Assembly (NCBI GenBank): GCA_910587005.1
Contig: CAJULB010000002.1
Coordinates: 186,001 to 250,000 of the forward strand
From: an uncultured Christensenellaceae bacterium
GTDB lineage: Bacteria > Bacillota > Clostridia > Christensenellales > Borkfalkiaceae
DNA: 64,000 nucleotides
Direction of reading: 5' to 3'
Part shown: piece by piece, positions 62,123 to 64,000 of the stretch
Layout: each line of letters opens with the position of its first letter
Numbering within the stretch: the first letter of the stretch is position 1
Position numbers and translations under genes: made by a program
The notes under the pieces: generated by a model
The model's input: only the letters and a program-made list of their open reading frames with translations
What the model was told of the DNA's origin: nothing
Databases searched by the model: none

Positions 62123-62305
62123 TCAAACGCGCTTAAACGCGTTATATTCGGGGGCGTATTCGTATCCGAGCGCGTTCAACCGCCCGCAGATTTCTTTTAA
62201 GGAAACCCCCTCGTTATAACACAGCTCTTCCAGAGAAGAATACTCGTCGCGCAGTTTGGTATTCACAACGGAAAGCAAAATAAAATCGTCGGCAGGCAAA
62301 CTCAT
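62123..62305 (-). CDS. DUF4250-like small protein
   Basis: A 60-aa protein starting MSLPADDFILLSVVNTKLRD, followed by EYSSLEELCYNEGVSLKEI and ending GYEYAPEYNAFKRV. This matches the DUF4250 pattern as I remember it (LPxDPxxLLSxVNxKLRDxYxSLxEL, GYxYDxxxNxF), a small helical protein of unknown function widespread in Firmicutes. The ATG at 62305 is preferred because the family begins there; an in-frame ATG at 62374 would add a non-conserved tail. No clear ribosome binding site precedes it. It lies 37 nt upstream of tRNA-Arg and may be co-transcribed with it from the divergent promoter at 62464. Confidence 0.85.
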   Translation of the reverse strand: MSLPADDFILLSVVNTKLRDEYSSLEELCYNEGVSLKEICGRLNALGYEYAPEYNAFKRV

Positions 62306-62463
62306 AACACAATTAAACACAGAAAAAGTTTTTAGCCGGTTTCTATGAACAAGCAGAACAAGGCAAACGAGCATTTTCGGCGGGACGCGTACACAGACGT
62401 ACGCAACCCGAGAAAAGCGCAGCTTAACGCAGTTATGCGCCGTTCAGAGGAAACGACTGCTTT

Positions 62464-62514
62464 ATTATAGCACATTTTAAAATAATTGCAAATATTAAAC
62501 GGCTGTGCTATAAT
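62464..62514. promoter_or_regulatory. Symmetric divergent promoter pair sharing one -35
   Basis: The self-complementary hexamer TTGCAA (62486-62491) serves as -35 in both directions. To the right, TATAAT at 62509-62514 with an extended TGC follows after 17 bp. To the left, TATAAT (62464-62469) with TGC follows after 16 bp. The two -10 regions are arms of a 12-bp inverted repeat (62462-62473 and 62505-62516). Confidence 0.85.
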
Positions 62515-62520
62515 AATTTT

Positions 62521-63597
62521 ATGAACGGCAAGACGGTTGTTGTGGGAATGAGCGGCGGCGTAGATTCGTCCGTGGCGGCTTATCTTCTTAAAAAACAAGG
62601 CTACAACGTAATAGGACTTTTTATGATGAACTGGGAGGAAACCGCCCCCGACGGCGCGTGCTCCGCCGACAGCGACTTTGCCGATGTGCGCAGAGTTTGC
62701 GCCGCGCTTTCCGTGCCCTACTATTCGGTCAACTTCGCCGCGCAGTACCGCGAAAGGGTTTTTGCGCATTTCCTTGACGAATACAAAGCGGGCAGAACCC
62801 CCAACCCCGACGTTTTGTGCAACCGTGAGATTAAGTTCGGACCGTTCCGCGACTACGCGCTGTCTATGGGCGCCGATTTTGTTGCGACGGGACACTACTG
62901 CGGGGTTTCGCACGCGAACGGCAGAAACTGCCTTTTAAAAGTTAAGGACGCGAGCAAAGACCAGACCTATTTTTTGAATCAGGTGCGGGAATATCAGCTG
63001 AATAACGTTATTTTCCCCCTTGCCGAGCTTAACAAAAGCGAGGTCAGAAAAATTGCCGGGGACAACGGTCTTGCCACGGCGAAAAAGAAGGATTCTACGG
63101 GAATATGCTTTATCGGGGAGCGGAATTTCCGCAAATTTTTGCAGGAATATCTGCCCGCGCAAAGCGGAAAAATAGTTACCTTGAACGGTGAAACGGTCGG
63201 CGAGCATATCGGACTTATGTATTACACGTTAGGTCAGCGCAAGGGACTTGACCTCGGCGGAAAGCATGGCGAGGAAGGGCGTTGGTTCGTCGTTAAAAAG
63301 GACTTGAAAAACAATATTTTATACGTTTCACACGGCGATGAAAGCCCGCTGTTTTCACGCGCCTGCAAGGTTTCGGGGCTGAATTGGATAGGATATATGC
63401 CCCAACAAACGATATTTTGCACGGCGAAATTCCGCTACCGCCAGCCCGAACAAAAGGTTAAAGTTACGCTGAACGGCGAAACGGCTTTGGTTGAGTTCGA
63501 AGAAAAGCAACGCGCCGTAACCGAGGGACAATATGCGGTATTTTACGACGAAACCCGTTGCCTCGGCGGAGGAGTTATCGAGGAAGTTATATTTTAA
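62521..63597 (+). CDS. mnmA: tRNA-specific 2-thiouridylase MnmA
   Basis: A 358-aa enzyme that thiolates U34 of tRNA-Lys, -Glu and -Gln, taking sulfur as persulfide. It has P-loop GMSGGVDSS (9-17), the catalytic Cys100 (VLCNREIKFG), Cys196 (STGICFIGERNF) for persulfide relay, the tRNA-binding middle domain with DQTYFLNQV, and the C-terminal beta-barrel (FRYRQPEQKVKVTL). Length is standard. The ATG at 62521 lies only seven bases after the -10 hexamer, exactly where transcription should start, and no ribosome binding site exists, so the mRNA is probably leaderless. Confidence 0.97.
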   Translation: MNGKTVVVGMSGGVDSSVAAYLLKKQGYNVIGLFMMNWEETAPDGACSADSDFADVRRVCAALSVPYYSVNFAAQYRERVFAHFLDEYKAGRTPNPDVLCNREIKFGPFRDYALSMGADFVATGHYCGVSHANGRNCLLKVKDASKDQTYFLNQVREYQLNNVIFPLAELNKSEVRKIAGDNGLATAKKKDSTGICFIGERNFRKFLQEYLPAQSGKIVTLNGETVGEHIGLMYYTLGQRKGLDLGGKHGEEGRWFVVKKDLKNNILYVSHGDESPLFSRACKVSGLNWIGYMPQQTIFCTAKFRYRQPEQKVKVTLNGETALVEFEEKQRAVTEGQYAVFYDETRCLGGGVIEEVIF

Positions 63598-63620
63598 AAA
63601 GTTTTTCAATTAAAAAATGC

Positions 63621-63655
63621 GCGGCGCGGGGCATAAAGCCCCGCGCCGCTTAATA
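63621..63655. terminator. Terminator after mnmA, shared with the convergent gene
   Basis: A perfect 12-bp GC-only stem (63621-63632 with 63638-63649), loop ATAAA, and A/T-rich sides. Confidence 0.88.
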
Positions 63656-63670
63656 TTTTAGTTTAAACGT

Positions 63671-64000
63671 TTAAACTTTTAATTTAAAAGTGTACGTTAC
63701 GCCTGTTATGTAATCTGCCATGGCGGCCATCATTTGCTTCATTTGTTCGGTTAACTCCGCCGAATACGTAAACTCGCTTTCGTCTTCGGAAAGAATACAA
63801 ACTATTCCGTCTGTGCCGTTGCCGCCGGCTATTGTAATCTTTTTGCCCTCTTGCGTGTAATTCATTTCCGCGCTTTGCCCCATAGAAACCATTTTACACT
63901 TTCCGCGGTTATCAAACGAATAAGTATTGTGTTTAATTATAGCGTTCAGCGAGGACGTAACGCTGTCCAACGCGTTTTTCAAGGCTTCGGGAGCGTCGTC
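63671..64000 (-). CDS. Hypothetical protein, N-terminus beyond the window
   Basis: 109 codons of an open frame that continues past the right edge (the TTG at 63982 is not a credible start). The visible part, with YSFDNRGKCKMVSMGQSAEMNYTQ and later TIAGGNGTDGI and EFTYSAEL, looks like a small beta-barrel domain of the DUF5640/lipocalin-like kind that is repeated in the 1583-aa surface lipoprotein. It ends TYTFKLKV. Probably a lipoprotein, but the N-terminus cannot be seen. Confidence 0.6.
   Translation of the reverse strand, partial: DDAPEALKNALDSVTSSLNAIIKHNTYSFDNRGKCKMVSMGQSAEMNYTQEGKKITIAGGNGTDGIVCILSEDESEFTYSAELTEQMKQMMAAMADYITGVTYTFKLKV

Noticed and set aside
62306..62457. Structured RNA or extra ORF in the leader of the DUF4250 gene
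   Set aside because: About 150 nt of leader with an in-frame ATG at 62374 but no ribosome binding site, no conserved motif and no riboswitch pattern I recognise.

Overview
The window reads as a chromosomal segment of a low-to-mid GC, Gram-positive anaerobe, most likely a gut member of the Clostridia. This is inferred from AGGAGG-type ribosome binding sites, many lipobox lipoproteins, no outer-membrane genes, a ferredoxin-type redox membrane protein, a DUF4250-type small protein, and solute-binding lipoproteins with Gram-positive transporter organisation. The style of the large lipoproteins resembles Christensenellales/Borkfalkiaceae-like genomes, but that placement is a guess that cannot be proven from this sequence.

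Layout. (1) 1-2860: ferrous-iron uptake operon feoA-feoA-feoB on the minus strand (feoB runs off the left edge), with a clear promoter and three copies of a putative metalloregulator operator. (2) 3143-10737: four plus-strand surface lipoproteins. The first carries a TlpA-type thioredoxin domain, and two transcription units share near-identical TTGCAT-17-TATAAT promoters. (3) 10861-15433: a redox/sulfur block. A polyferredoxin membrane protein is fused to two TlpA-like domains (one without its CxxC), followed by a membrane partner, and it is divergent from a cysteine desulfidase-like enzyme. (4) 15518-25546: an oligopeptide ABC transporter (oppA-B-C-D-F plus a small membrane protein) with unusual additions: an OppF fused to a polytopic membrane domain, an insertion in OppD and an oversized OppA. 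It lies directly downstream of a lipoprotein and of a 2481-aa surface subtilisin with BspA-like leucine-rich repeats, and is probably co-transcribed with them. A 1583-aa beta-helix lipoprotein lies further upstream. Together this looks like an extracellular proteolysis and peptide-uptake locus. (5) 38323-44745: a phosphate block, pstS-pstCA(fused)-pstB-phoB-phoR, bracketed by a truncated and an intact copy of the glycogen phosphorylase 3' end. The two share a 170-nt, about 99% identical direct repeat. (6) 44610-60474: a starch/maltodextrin locus: surface starch-binding lipoprotein, secreted GH13 amylase, a secreted protein of unknown role, a LacI-type regulator, an intracellular GH13, MalEFG, a MalK-like ATPase with a long C-terminal extension, and GlgP. 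The order fits capture and cleavage outside, import, trimming inside and phosphorolysis. Three TTAACCGTTTAA sites are candidate operators. (7) 60546-62085: a small serine recombinase with a 20-bp perfect palindrome at its promoter, a HTH protein whose 3' end runs into a terminator and an antisense tRNA, and tRNA-Arg(CCG). (8) 62123-64000: a DUF4250 gene and mnmA, divergently transcribed from a symmetric promoter (mnmA apparently leaderless), and the end of a hypothetical gene.

The most notable points are the redox fusion protein, the glgP direct repeats with the mark of gene conversion around the pst-pho block, the symmetric leaderless promoter at mnmA, and the recombinase/tRNA junction. All functional assignments are from motif recognition by eye; no database search was run.
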